From: Brassica napus | Taxonomy: Eukaryota; Streptophyta; Magnoliopsida; Brassicales; Brassicaceae | Direction of reading: 5' to 3' | Length of the DNA: 64,000 bases | Assembly (NCBI RefSeq): GCF_020379485.1 | Contig: NC_063446.1 | Coordinates: 15,932,471-15,996,470 of the forward strand | Shown here: positions 36,700 to 48,453 of the stretch, piece after piece | Position numbering within the stretch: position 1 is the first letter of the stretch | How the letters are laid out: each line of letters starts with the position of its first letter | Made by a program: the position numbers and the translations under genes | Notes under the pieces: model-generated | Databases searched by the model: none | Told to the model about the DNA's origin: nothing | The model's input: only the letters and a program-made list of their open reading frames with translations

Positions 36700-38276
36700 C
36701 ATTCATCCCGTGCAACTGCGCTGATCTTAAGGTAGTTATTTATTAATATTATCATACTCAATTATTAAATATTTTATTAAGTAATTTAATTCAATGAGCA
36801 GAAGAAAACGAATCTGTAAACTGTAGTTACGTCACTTACGTACTGTCTGTGTGTTGGCTTCAACGGCCTCGTTCATCAGATAGAAGAACGACAGATACAA
36901 CCATAACTACTTCTATAGTAACATCTTCAAACCTTTGACTTGCGGTTGTAGGAACGGAAGGAGCTTCTCTGAGGTTGACTTTGTAAAAGACGAATATATC
37001 CCTACTATTATGCTGTTCTTTTCTTATAATAGCTTCGTTTATCGATCCGCGCAACCGCGCAGATTTTTGTTTTTATTTATTTTTATATAAACATTTTGTT
37101 TTCAATTTTAAATTAGTATATGTTATAATATATATGTGTCTATCAATTTTTAAAACATAATAAGTTTACGGTATATTTTTTTCATTGAATAAATTGTTCA
37201 AACTTTCACATGTATTTGTATTTTCTTCCATATATATATTTTTGGATTATTAATTTATTATTAAAATTGTAACTATATATATAAAGATTAGTAAAATATT
37301 GTTTTATTATCATATTCAAAGATATTGTAACATTTCACAAATTTAGAAAGTTTATAAAAAATTAAACTTTTCGCTTCGTAGATTTATAATAGTGAGTAAA
37401 TAATTAAACATTTAGTTTTTGTTTAATTTTTAAAATAAACTATATAGTTTTAAATTTGTTTTCATTGGTTTAAGGTAGTAAAGATTAATCACTGTTAGAT
37501 AATATGATTTTTGTTATTTAAAATTTTTGTTTTCATTTATTTTTATATACACATTTTGTTTTCAATTTTAAATTGATATATGTTATAATATATATATGTC
37601 TATCAATTTTTAAAACATAGTAAGTTTACGGTATATTTTTTTCATTGAATAGATTGTTTCAAACTTTCACATGTATTTGTATCTTCTTCCATATATATAT
37701 TTTTGGATTATTATTTCATTATTAAAATCGTAACTATATATATAAAGATTAGTAAAATATTGTTTTATTGTCATATTCAAAGATATTGTAACATTTCATA
37801 AATTTAGAAAATTTTTAAAAAATTAAACTTTTCGCTTCATAGATTTATATTATCGAGTAAATAATTAAACATTTAGTTTTTGTTTAATTTTTAAAATAAA
37901 CTATATAGTTTAAAAATTTTTTTCATTAGTTTAAGGTAGTAAAGATTAATCACTGTTAGATAATATGATTTTTGTTATTTAAAAAAAATCTTTATAATTT
38001 TAAAAGTTAACATCTACAAATATTTAAATAATTAACATATGGAGTATAGTATTACAACATTAAATTATATCTATTTAATTTAAACAATTTATAAATCCAA
38101 TGGACCATCTATTATTTAAATCTAATTATTGATAACCCAATAAAAATTTCTGATAGGCCCAAAATTTAAATGATAAGATTAGAGATTAAACGTAACATTA
38201 CTTTCTAGGAATATGTCTATTTTAAAAAAAAATCACATATGAATCAAGGTTGTGACTTATGTTTTAATATATAAGA
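36700..38276 (-). mobile_element. Helitron in reverse orientation with internal tandem duplication
   Basis: Reading the minus strand from 38276, the sequence TCTTATATATTAAAACATAA with GTCACAACCTTGATTCATATG is the typical Brassicaceae Helitron 5' end, preceded by A. The 3' end is less sure: GC-rich words GCGCAGTTGCACGGGAT (about 36725-36707) and GCGCGGTTGCGCGGATC (about 37060-37043) both resemble Helitron 3' hairpins, but neither has a clean CTRRT end. The body is dominated by two 460-bp copies. An open minus-strand frame at 36860-37054 may be captured sequence, unidentified. Confidence 0.7.
37066..37985. repeat. Two tandem copies of a 460-bp unit
   Basis: The unit at about 37066-37525 is repeated head to tail at 37526-37985, with only scattered substitutions and small gaps. 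An example word is GTAAAGATTAATCACTGTTA, ending each copy (about 37477 and 37938). Confidence 0.92.
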
Positions 38277-39642
38277 TTAATAATGTGCCAACTAAACTTA
38301 TTGAATTCCAAATACAAAGATTTTGTTTCATAAACTATATTGGAAATCTAACAAATGACATAGATAAAAAATCTGTCAAAGCTATAAGATAGTTATTAAA
38401 TTGAAAACATAACAATACAATAATAACACTAGTGATTTGTTTTGCAAGAAAAGTCTCGGACATTCCATTTGAAAGTTTGATATAATAAGAGGAAAGTTTG
38501 GTAGAAGAGAACACCCAAATAAATAATTCTGATATTCTAATCAAACGAGAGCGAAAAAAGAGGGTAAAGAGAAGAATAGTTAGCTCGAAACAAATCTCTA
38601 GACCAAAAGATCCGGTATCATACTTATTTTGTTAATTAATTAACATATATTGATTACAAATATGCTTTAACCGCATCTCGAGATCTGTTTAATCATATAC
38701 TTCAAGGGGTGACTCTTATGTCACATAAGGAGTTAGACAAATGGAGTGATCAAGAGCAGAGAATCACATTTGTTTCCATATAAAGCTTGGGACTCGGAAA
38801 AGGCACGATTCAGACAAGTATAACAACAAATATTCATACATGTGATGCTTAAAGAAATGATATTTAATCAACCAAAAAAGATAATTGAAAATACACTGTA
38901 TGAGACTAACCTTCTCTCGCTATAATTAAAATACACTTCAAGATAATTAAAATAAGTCTTTTTGTTTTCAGATTGCGTGTAAGATATGAAGTGAGAAGGT
39001 GAGATAAGTCTATACTGCTCTACTTACATTTTTTGGAAGATGTATATAAAATAAAACATTGAAAACGTTCAATCTTTTCAATGCATGCTTTAAAACACAC
39101 TATAGCGATGACTTGAATAACCAAAACAATCTAAAACCATGCCAACGTTGTGATGAGTATGCACCTCGTATGACTTTTATTTGGTCTTAACCATTGCTCA
39201 AAAAATCGTTAGGGCGGTCGTTACTTAGACATATATGATAAATAGATAACCAGTGTTTGAACGGATGCCTAGACCAGTTCTTTGAATATTTAGATCGATT
39301 CTTAAGAAAAAAAACATTTTGAAAAAACCATTCGTTCATACAGAATTTGTTGATTAGGCGAACACATACACCAAATTTTTAGAGAGTGCATTACCAGATA
39401 GACACTTTTTATCTTTCTTTACATTATGTGACACAATCTACTTGTTGAGCACTTTCACGGAGTCCAATGAGTGTTTTGGATGAAATGTCCTTCTGTCCAA
39501 CGAAAAGAGGTCTTGTTGTTTGGTTGTGTTTTTTGTTTAGTTAGGACAATTTTAGTTGGTAGTTGCTTTAAGAAACTTTAGCTTGTAATTAGTTTCTTTT
39601 AGGAATTATTATGATACGAGGGACTGCGATCCGCCGTTGGAT
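38277..39642. other. Intergenic DNA
   Basis: No gene that I can support; the frame at 38335-38544 has no domain. Confidence 0.45.
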
Positions 39643-39650
39643 GGAGAAAA

Positions 39651-40461
39651 GGCATGGACATTCGGAGTCCCAATCGGATTTCGGTTTTATCCATTAGAGT
39701 TTTAGTTTTTCGGGTTTATCAAAATCAACCCCATTCGGGTTATATAAAAGTTCGGTTCGGGACCGGTTCGGGCTCTATCGGATTCGGGTCGGGGTTAGTA
39801 AATCTTCAAAGAACCGGTATATCCATTGTATTTTCGGGTTCGGGTCCCAATCGGTTCTTCGGTTTTAAAATACCTGATTTGTACCTATTTTGTAACTAAA
39901 ACATAAATAAAATCGGTTCTTCGGATTTAAAATATATGATTTGTACATATTTTAATGGCCAAAACATAAATAAAATTGATTCAAAAATAAGAAAAAACAT
40001 CAAACGTGATCATTCAAAATCAAGCGAAGGATAAACATAGTTATTGATAGAAACAAAACCAGATAAATGAAATCATAAAACAAAAACTAAGTTCTCATGA
40101 AATGAGAAACATTATTCAATGAAAACAAAACCAAAATCTAAAAACTTTAGGCTTCAACCGCCATATTCCACCATCAACCTTCATGTAATAGATAATTATT
40201 TTAGAAGTTCAATAATATCGTAAAGTATTTTGGATACATATTAAGAATTAAGATCATAAGTTCTTTTTGTGATTTTAAATGTTTCGGATTCTATCGGATA
40301 TCCATTTAGGTTCGGGTTCGGCTCAGATAATACCCATAACCCAAAATACCAAAAAACAGGATCCATTCGGTATTTATGTCGGGTTCAGATCGGTTCGGAT
40401 TTATTTTTATCGGATCGGATTCGGTTCGGATTTTCGGGTTCGGTTTATTTGGCCAGTCCTA
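39651..40461. mobile_element. hAT-like non-autonomous element, CGGTTCGG-rich ends
   Basis: The left end GGCATGGACATTCGG and the right end CCGAAC...TTTGGCCAGTCCTA are imperfect inverted repeats of the TAGG-NTGG-CA type. They are flanked by GGAGAAAA (39643-39650) and GGAGAAAG (40462-40469), an 8-bp duplication with one mismatch. Both ends carry dense GGTTCGG and TCGGGTTCGG words, as expected of subterminal transposase-binding repeats, while the centre (39900-40260) is plain AT-rich. No transposase. Open frames here are by-products of the repeats. Confidence 0.72.
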
Positions 40462-40469
40462 GGAGAAAG

Positions 40470-42123
40470 TAAACGAGATCGCAGGAGTAGAGTCATTTGT
40501 ACTTTATGTACCCCATCGTGTTTAATTCATTATTATTTCAATTTACGATATGTAAACAAAAATATAATAACCGTATATAAATCATTTTTTTCTTATTATT
40601 TTGATATCCATATACATATACTTTATACTTTAATATTTAACTAAAATTTTAAATTATAATTTATTGTACATGTGTTACGTGGAAGTGGACAAAGAAAATA
40701 TGTTTTTCAAATTTTATGTTTTGTTTTTTAAGATATATATGACAAAAAAATTTACTACAATAAAGAATCTTTTTTTTATTTTCTATATTGTGATATCCAC
40801 TTCGAAATAATTTTGTGATATTTTAATTTCTATATATAATTCTATATATAACCCATACAAAAAATATATGGACATGGATGATAAAAGTGTGAATGTTAGA
40901 GATGTGGACATTGACATAAAATTTGTAAACGTAGAAGACATAGACATATTTGTATGATAAATAAATTGTATCCAAGTTAAAGTTTGAACATAAAATATCA
41001 TGTACATAGTTCATGTGCACATGGACAAAATATGTCTTTGCAAAAAGATCATGTGATTGGATGTCTATGGAAAATTATTTGTGAGCGAGTAGATGTGGAC
41101 ATGGACTAGGACATGTACATAATAACATTCTTTTGTTGGTAATATGTGTTATGAGACAAAAATCATTTGTTTTTAGCTCATTTAGATTATTTTAGGATGC
41201 ATTTGGATGTCTTGGATACATATATACATGTTTATTTGCATTTGATAGGGTCTGGATTATACAATTAAAAGTTTGTGGCTAAATCAAGAGAACCATAAAG
41301 CACATTTTAAAAATATTGGGGTTAACGCGTGAATAACCAAAACTTGAAGGACCACAGTTGAAAAAATGAAATTTCGCCATTGCAGCCTTGCTCTCGAGCA
41401 TAACCCAGCTCACCGACTCATAGCAGATCAAACTGGACGACATCAATAAGCTCCACGAACCTCATCCGATTCCACCCCTTTTCTTTGTTCATGATGGCTA
41501 CAAAAATGGAGAAAGATGAAGAAAGACGAACAGGTGGAGAGAAAATTACAAAAACAGACAAGCGGCGAGGACTCTGGATTCATGATTTTCTTCGACAATT
41601 GATAAAGAAGAAGGAGAGGGTTTGGTAAAATTAGGGTTAGAGAATTGGGGAAAGTAAATCTGAGATTCAAAAGTGATGCTCGAGACGGCTTTTTTTTTAA
41701 AAAAATTTGATTGAATTTCTTTTTAAAATGATTTTACGACTTAGTTAGAGTTAATAAAGTTATCTGTTAGTTAGAGTTAGAAAAGTGTAGTTGAGGCATG
41801 CAGGACATTGCACACAGAGAAAGTATGTCTGCAATACAGCTGGGTTTCGCAGGTCAACGCGTCCTATCTGACCCGTTAATCCGCAGGTCGACTCATTTTT
41901 TTACTCAAAATTCTGATTTACATGACCCGCAAAGAAAAAATGATGTACCCGCATCCGTTCCGCTGAGAATTGTGGGTAGTCCGCGGCGGGTCAAACGGGG
42001 CAGGACCCACGAATAATGAATCATATTCCCAGCGCTACACTCTCGAGCAACAAGTGGTCTCAATCTGCAATTGGAAAAATTGGAAAGTGATAATGTATTT
42101 TAAAGAGTAAAAAATTCATTTTT
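40470..42123. other. Transposon-derived intergenic DNA
   Basis: 40677-41120 has scattered GTGGACATGGAC-like words (for example 40868, 40906, 41093). 41270-41690 resembles a GC-richer leader without a coding frame I recognise. 41835-42010 is rich in GACCCGC and GGGTC words between possible ends CAGCTGGG and CCCAGCG, probably another small DNA element. No intact gene. Confidence 0.4.
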
Positions 42124-42796
42124 AGAACACTACATTGGGCGAGTTCTGCTGCAGCAAGCAAAAAAAGATGCAAAAGAATGACGAGATAACAATGTCCATA
42201 CTCAAGAATTGACTCCGGGACAACAGAGCAATGTGAATCATTCTCGCAGGAAAATATGGAAGAGACCCAGGGAAGGATGGATAAAATGCAATACTGATGG
42301 CTGTTTCGTCAATAATCTAATTGAAAGTAAAGCTGGTTGGATTTTTAGAGATCATCGAGGTCAATACTGTGGCGCAGGACAAGCCATTGGGAATAGAGTT
42401 AATAACGCTCTTGAGAGTGAACTACAAGGTATTTTAATTGCAATGCAGCATGCGTGGACAAGAGGAGTGAAGCTTTTGATAATAGAAGGAGATTGCAAGA
42501 AGGCAATTGATATTTTAAATAAAGAAACTCTGCAGTTCGATACCTATAACTGGATACGTGATATCAATTGGTGGACAAACCAGTTTGAGGAAGTCAGATT
42601 TGTATGGACTCACCGAGATGCTAACCAAGTGGCTGATTTGTTGGCCAAGCAATCGCTACCAGAAAATGATAGATTTTATTATTACAATTATGTTCCTTCT
42701 TGTGTAACTCATTACTTACACAGAGACTTTGTAAGTTCGGAACAAATTCATTAATAATAATCACGTGTTATAAAAAAAAAGAACACTACATTGGGC
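42124..42796 (+). mobile_element. 5'-truncated LINE insertion with 17-bp target-site duplication
   Basis: AGAACACTACATTGGGC occurs at 42124-42140 and again, identically, at 42780-42796. The second copy follows directly on a poly-A run (42772-42780). Between them lies about 640 bp encoding the 3' end of a non-LTR retrotransposon. Target-site duplication, poly-A tail and 5' truncation together are diagnostic of target-primed reverse transcription. Confidence 0.93.
42209..42754 (+). pseudogene. RNase H domain from LINE ORF2 (truncated)
   Basis: The frame encodes KRPREGWIKCNTDGCF, AGWIFRDHRGQYCGAGQA, ESELQGILIAMQHAW, IEGDCKKAIDIL and WTHRDANQVADLLAKQ. This is the plant LINE-type RNase H domain (RVT_3), with the acidic residues NTDG, E of ESELQ, EGD and ANQVAD in place. 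It ends near the poly-A tail. Reverse transcriptase and endonuclease are absent, so it is only the 3' end of the LINE. A stop at 42179 lies just upstream. Confidence 0.9.
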
Positions 42797-42835
42797 CAAT
42801 AAAGCTCACTACTTTACTTTGGTCTTTAAGGCCCA
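42792..42835 (+). promoter_or_regulatory. Site II elements in the OXA1-like promoter
   Basis: TGGGCC (42792-42797) and inverted GGCCCA (42830-42835) lie about 340-390 bp before the start codon, which becomes about 210-260 bp once the leader intron is removed. TGGGCY pairs are an established motif in promoters of plant mitochondrial-protein genes. The first lies within and just beside the LINE target-site duplication. Confidence 0.55.
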
Positions 42836-43037
42836 GTAATGTAAGAAACGAAGCGTTTTCATTGTTGTTATGGGTTGTCGAGGGAGAGGTGAAACGGTGC
42901 GTTTTGGGTAGTAGCTACGGGAGTCAGGTAGAGAGAGAAAACGCGAAGGCTTTCTTCAACTCTCTCTCACTCAGAGGGTCTTTTAGCCCTAAGACTTGGC
43001 GTCGACTCAGCCGAACTGTGTTGATCCTTTCCTTCAG

Positions 43038-43168
43038 GTAATGTCTCGTTTTCCCTTCGTTTTCTATGAGAAAATGCTGCGAAACCTCTAAAAATAGAAA
43101 ATCCAAGCTCGGATTGATTTGATTCCGTCGTATTAGATTGGCTTTTGATTCAAATGTTCTTACAACAG
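43038..43168 (+). other. 5' UTR intron of the OXA1-like gene
   Basis: The donor CAG|GTAATG and acceptor TACAACAG bracket 131 bp just before the ATG at 43179. Predicted from consensus sites only. Confidence 0.6.
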
Positions 43169-43178
43169 GATCGTGGTT

Positions 43179-45229
43179 ATGGCTTGCTTGCGTGGTATCT
43201 CGAAGAGAGTTAATCTCTTACAGAGACGAGTTTACCCAACGTGTGGTCATCTAATCAGTGATGATAGAGATGAAACTAAACCAAGTTCTGATACAATGAT
43301 TCGTAAAGTCTTTGCCTTTAATGGGGCTAACACGCTTACCTCAATGTTTATGGAGAGGCAATGTGCTGCTGGTCCGTTGGGTCTTGGATTGTCTTCGTGT
43401 CGGTTTATGAGCTCTTCTACTACACCACCGGAATGGTCTGATAAAGTTGATGGTATCGACTTTGTTGCGCCTGAAGTTGTTCCTGATCAAATCGTTGAAG
43501 CTGTGACGACGACAAGCCAAGCTGTTGTTCCTGCTGTCAACGAGGTTGCTATTGCAGCTGCGGATTCTGCTTTCCCTGTTGCTGCTTTGCAGCATTTGAT
43601 TGATGGTGTTCATTCCTTTACTGGTTTGAACTGGTATGTATACACCTATAGTTTCTCAAGCTCGTGTTTCTGTTTTGTATGTGTCCTCTGTAAGCTCTTT
43701 TTTTTTTCGTTTTCTTTTCAGGTGGGCTTCGATAGCTTTGACTACTGTGCTCATTCGTGGTGTTACAGTTCCCATTCTCTTGAATCAACTCAAGGCTACT
43801 TACAAACTCAATGTCAGTTCTGAGTGTATTTTTTTTCTTACATTGTTAGGATATATGCCTCTTTTTGCACTCTTGTGTTTCATCTATCATGTTCTTGCAG
43901 CTTCTGAGGCCTCAACTTGAGGAGTTAAGACAAGAGATGGGCACTAAGGTACAAGCTGTTTCCTCCTCCTTTTCTTTACTTGTTCTTTCTGTGCACGTGA
44001 CCGTTTGTGAGTGTGTCTCATTGTTCAAGGCCATTATTCTTGACCTCTATTCTGTTATAGAGGTAGGTTATGATGACATTTTGCGTGTTGTTATTTTCTT
44101 AGGGTACGGATCCTGAAGCCATGGCAGAAGGCCAAAGACGGATGCAGTTATTGTTTAAACAGTAAGTCCAATTTTTTATTTTGTCTCGTAAAAGTACAGC
44201 TAGTTTCCTCCTTTGCTGATAACTGTTTTTGGTGGATTGGCTTTAGGCATGGTGTAACTCCGTTTACACCCCTCAAAGGACTTATTATTCAAGGTCCCAT
44301 CTTCATCAGCTTTTTCTTCGCTGTAAGATTAGTTTGATCTCACTTGACTCTCATCATTGTTTTTCTATGCTTTCGCTGATTGATGCTTTTGTCTACATAC
44401 AGATCAGGAACATGGCCGAGAAAGTACCGTCATTTAAAACCGGTGGAACTCTCTGGTTTACTGATCTCACCACTGCAGATACTACATATATCTTGCCACT
44501 TCTCACCGCCATCACTTTCATAATTATGGTGGAGGTAGGAGGAGCTCTTTACAAGTCGTTATCTTCAGACCTAATATATATTGAAAGCAAGTCTTGTATT
44601 GTTTTTTTGTCTGTAGTCGAACATGCAGGAAGGTATGGAAGGGAATCCCGTAGCTGGAACTATGAAGAAATTCTCAAGAATCATTGCCTTTCTCTCTATT
44701 CCAATTCTGATGGGCATTGAGAAGGTAACGATTACTCTCCCACTGTTCATTCTTTGTTGTTGATAATAAGCAATGAGTTTTTTTGGGCAGGCATTGTTCT
44801 GTTACTGGCTCACTTCAAACCTGTTTACTCTTGGGTATGGATTAGGCAAGTCCCCTCCCCTCTTTCTTTCCCACAGAGTCATGATACGTGAGATAAAAGA
44901 GTTTTGATGTGACATATTGTTATATAATGTGTGCAGCACTAAGACGTCCTGATGTGAGGAAGCTCTTGAATCTCCCGGATGCTGTCACCTCTTCTTCCAC
45001 CGGGCAGCCAAAGCCGCCTTCGCCTATTCCATTTTCCTTTGAGCAGCCAAAAGACCAAAGTGTTGTTGGTCATGAAGATCCTCCTATGTCTTCCTCCGAA
45101 GATCCTTCTATGTCTTCCTCTGAGTCATCTTCGAGTGTTCCAGAGAGAAAAATCTCAAGGAGTTCAGTGCTGAATCAGAGAATCAGAACTTTGGAGAGAC
45201 AACTCAAGGACCAAAAGAAGAAGAAGTGA
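43179..45229 (+). CDS. OXA1L: OXA1-like mitochondrial inner-membrane insertase
   Basis: Nine coding exons (43179-43633, 43722-43812, 43901-43948, 44103-44161, 44247-44322, 44403-44534, 44617-44724, 44791-44845, 44937-45229) join in frame to 438 residues, the usual OXA1 size. A basic N-terminus (MACLRGISKRVNLLQRRVY) is a likely mitochondrial presequence. The YidC/Oxa1/Alb3 core includes WWASIALTTVLIRGVTVPIL, GLIIQGPIFISFFFAIRNM, a segment ending FIIMVE, and LMGIEKALFCYWLTSNLFTL. The C-terminal tail is Ser-rich with a repeated EDPPMSSS/EDPSMSSS and ends in a basic coiled coil, RIRTLERQLKDQKKKK, typical of ribosome binding. It inserts mitochondrially made proteins such as Cox2 into the inner membrane. 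Position matches At2g46470. Intron 8 has a GC donor. The GTG at 43173 is not the start. Confidence 0.96.
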
Positions 45230-45424
45230 GAGACTCTTTCTTTTCTTTTCATGTTCAAGTTGTCTTGCTTGAAAACTGGCTGAGATACTATAGACGGAGA
45301 AGGGATTAAAGGTTTTGAATATTGAAGGCAACAATCAAGTCATATGGATCTCACTATCTTATATACATTCAGTCTCATTGCTTACATCACATGTATGTGT
45401 TACCTAACGAGGTCCTCTTCTTCT

Positions 45425-46140
45425 TCACTCGAACAGCACGCAACTAGAGATATACGGATGATTGGAAATGATACGTGCTTTGTACAATATGGCTAATACT
45501 TGCTTATCCAGAGCTCTGTCTATTGAAATGTTTAACAGGCTTCTGGCAACTCTCTCAAGTCTTAAACTGTGCTTGATCATTCGTTTTACCTGTGCATTAC
45601 TGACTGTAGAGCTGACGACAACTGTGTGCCGCCAATACAACTTGCAATCATATAGCTGCGCGTTTGTTCTACCAAACTTCGTCCCATATCTTTGATGGTG
45701 TCACGAACTTTGCTACAATAGCAAAAGGATAAAACTATTACTAATAAACCATGACCCTCATCTTGAGAACAATATGGCATTCCTCGTGACATTACCTCTG
45801 CTGTTGATCAATACCAGTCAATTCTTCTTCTAGAAATCCCATCTACTTCAGAAGAACCATAACTCTCAATTTCTTCCGCTACTGTCCATGGCAAAGGACT
45901 CAAAAGGATCCAAACCGGAAAGGGTAGCATCGAGAACACCAATTATCTGTGTAAAATATTTTTAGCAAACACAAAAAAAAAGAACATCATATCAGCAAAA
46001 GTCCAAAGACTAGTTGACACTTGCCTCTTTTGAGAAAAGAGATGGAATAGATTGCAGAGCTGCCCGTTCTCACTTCTCTCCGGACAAAATCCTGAAGTTG
46101 ATATAAACTTTAAATACTTATAAGTTTCACAGTACTTCAA
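45425..46140 (-). pseudogene. Unidentified gene remnant
   Basis: Minus-strand segments look protein-coding but are out of frame with one another: IIGVLDATLSGLDPFESF (about 45950-45895), TVAEEIESYGSSEVDG (45880-45835), VRDTIKDMGRSLVEQTRSY (45710-45650), GTQLSSALQSVMHR (about 45635-45595) and VKRMIKHSLRLERVARSLLN (about 45590-45530). I do not recognise the protein. Frame changes at about 45880 and 45620 could be exon borders or decay. It is convergent with the OXA1-like gene and about 200 bp beyond its stop. In Arabidopsis the neighbour here is GAUT2, which these pieces do not resemble. Confidence 0.35.
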
Positions 46141-46814
46141 ACACTATACACACTTCCAAATTCTAATAAAAAACGTGGCTTACAAAACAGGTTTTTTTTT
46201 GTTAAGTAAAAAAAGATCACATTACTTATAATAATTTAAAATATCTTTTATACGTATCACTTTACTTCAATAATTTTTGGATATAAAACCTATCTATTTA
46301 GGAAAAATATTTATGCAACACTTTTATCATATCCACACATTCGTAAACAAAATATTTAATTGAAATTGATATAAAAAACTAATATTTATAGTTAAAGATG
46401 TCTATATATTATCTATTTAACTAATCTATTTTTTGTTCAAATTAAGTTTTTATAAAATTACACTATTAACAGAAGAAAACCACACAGAAGATATATTATT
46501 TCATGCAAACAATTTTTATTCACAACTAATATCAAAAAAATATGGTGAAAATATAAACATTTATTAATGGCAGTATTATATAAACCAGCTTATATAACAC
46601 TAAAAATAGTATAAAATATTTTGTAATTATTTTATCAAGTAAACAATTTCTGTATCACTATAAAAATGAAAATAGCAGTGCATGGCACGGATCCTGATTG
46701 ACTATATAATGCTATATTACTTTGAAAAAAACTAACAGCGTGTAAAAACGATAGTTTATAAAATATTATCAAATCATGAAATTTTAATTTTAAACATATA
46801 TATAAATATAAATT
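46141..46814. other. AT-rich intergenic DNA
   Basis: No gene. GTGCATGGCAC near 46678 is a short GC-containing hairpin that might be a worn Helitron end, not provable. Confidence 0.4.
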
Positions 46815-46990
46815 TACCGCATCTAAAGGGTAAAAGACTCACAGCTGTGAGTATCGTCCTGAGTTCGATTCTCTTTGGGCACTCGAGGCACCCTTAAGTG
46901 ATAAAAAAACGCGGATCCTGCGGGCCTCGTAGTGATTAGTCATTGGGCCTAGAAAACCTTCGGGATCACACTGTTATAAAAAAAAATATA
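46815..46990 (+). mobile_element. tRNA-derived SINE-like repeat
   Basis: GAGTTCGATTC at 46861 matches a pol III B box (GGTTCGANNCC) with two differences. It lies about 35-40 bp after AAAAGACTCACAGCTGTGAG, where an A-box-like region is expected. The unit ends ACTGTTATAAAAAAAAA. The arrangement suits a plant tRNA-related SINE. No target-site duplication was seen, so confidence is moderate. Confidence 0.4.
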
Positions 46991-47309
46991 TATATATAAA
47001 TAATTCGCCCAATTATTAAAACATGAACGGAACCGAAGTAAGTTAAGATTTAAACCGTTTCCTAAACTTTTAAATCCGAAAACGCACATGACCAAGCCAA
47101 ACCAAAAAAAAAGGGCCAGGTACGTAACAACCTATTACAGCCCATCAAACTCTTCGAATTCCGTTCTAGTCATAATGTACGCATTGAGCTTTTAATTCCA
47201 TTCCGTTAATTGGCAATATACTAGTATAAAGCAAAAACTGTATTCATCAGAAAGATAAAGAAACGAAAAGGTTTTCTATTGTTGAAGAAGGCTTTGATCT
47301 TATATCGTT

Positions 47310-47453
47310 ATGGAGTGCAACTCAAGCGATTTAAATGTTTCGAGGCAAAAGAGGCAACGAACAGAGGACGACAAAACACGCTCTGCGATGCTTGATTTTA
47401 GTGTTCTTGATTGCCCTATTTGCATGGAGCCACTCAGTATTCCTATATTCCAA
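47310..47453 (+). pseudogene. First exon of a SINA-like RING E3 ligase gene
   Basis: The ATG at 47310 opens 48 codons: MECNSSDLNVSRQKRQRTED, then DKTRSAMLDFSVLDCPICME and PLSIPIFQ. The LDCPIC-E-L--PIFQ motif is the start of the RING finger in plant SEVEN IN ABSENTIA-like ligases, and that family often has an intron exactly after PIFQ. GTTACG follows as a possible donor. I could not find the next exon (the C-GHLAC part of the RING) in the following 700 bp, so this is probably a fragment. Confidence 0.55.
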
Positions 47454-48168
47454 GTTACGTTTCAAATATTGGAATATTGAAATTTTTTTTCTTTTGGATT
47501 ACATTTGGGTTTCTTGCATGTGATATCTATTTCTTTTCTCAGATATAAAGTAAAGTGGAAAATACTTTGTCAGATTTTATTCCTTGAATACATATTTGAA
47601 TGTTAATTCATTGAATTTGTATTTCAGTTCTTTTTTGCTTTTTTGCTTTCTTATGTGAACTCTATCTGGTCTGATTTATTTTGCCATCCCGTTTTAACAG
47701 TGATGGTCCTGAAAATTTCGGAACTTTAGACCATTTAGTAAAAATTTCAAAAGTTTGGAGGCCTAATTTTTTTTTTTTTACAATTTCAGGGATCTTTTTA
47801 CATATAAAATTTTTCAAAAATTTTGGGGACCCGAGACGAATGTTTCATTAGGCTTTACCGATGACCGGCCATGCGTTTTAGTTACCTTTTGATTTAGAGG
47901 GATATAGAATGTCCTTCTGATTTATAAGGTCGGATTCAGTTGCTGTAGCCCATTACTTATAATGTGCTCGATAGTTTTATATGTGGATATTTCTTTGCTG
48001 CTCAGATGAACAACAGTGACAATTGTTTAGTTCCTCGTGAATATAGCGAGGAAGAACTATTGTTAGAGGTCAGTGTTAATGGTACTGTTTGATGCACTGA
48101 AAGTCTGAACCATCCGCTCAAGAATAATGGAAGTTCTCATATTGTTATTATTTATGACTCATAAGTTA
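47454..48168. other. Intergenic DNA with a probable hAT-relic segment
   Basis: 47698-47875 begins CAGTGATGGTCCTGAAAATT and ends GATGACCGGCCATG, a loose inverted pair reminiscent of hAT CAGGGCCGGC-type ends, with GGGGACCCGAGACGAATG inside. Not provable by eye. No gene. Confidence 0.35.
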
Positions 48169-48176
48169 TCAATAAG

Positions 48177-48420
48177 TAGGTCTGGGACGGATCGGATATC
48201 CGGGCAATTTTAAGGTATCCGGATCCGGATCCTTATCCGGCGGATCCATAATTTTACTATCCTTATCCGGATCCGGGGTTCTCGGATATCCGGGTGTCGG
48301 ATATCCTCTTAAAAATTGTAATATCCGGCGGATATCCGGATCCGGATTTGGATCCTTAAAATAAATAAAAAATAATATTAATATATATATATATATATAT
48401 ATAAATATTAACAATAATTT

Positions 48421-48453
<33 letters not shown>

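Noticed and set aside
39654..40644. Gly/Phe/Arg-rich open frames
   Set aside because: They are produced by GGTTCGG/TCGGGTTCGG repeats in a hAT-like element, not genes.
43341..43613. Minus-strand frame of 90 codons
   Set aside because: Antisense of OXA1-like exon 1.
46815..46900. True tRNA gene
   Set aside because: Only a B-box-like word is present; there is no cloverleaf with a paired acceptor stem, and a poly-A end follows, so a SINE is more likely.
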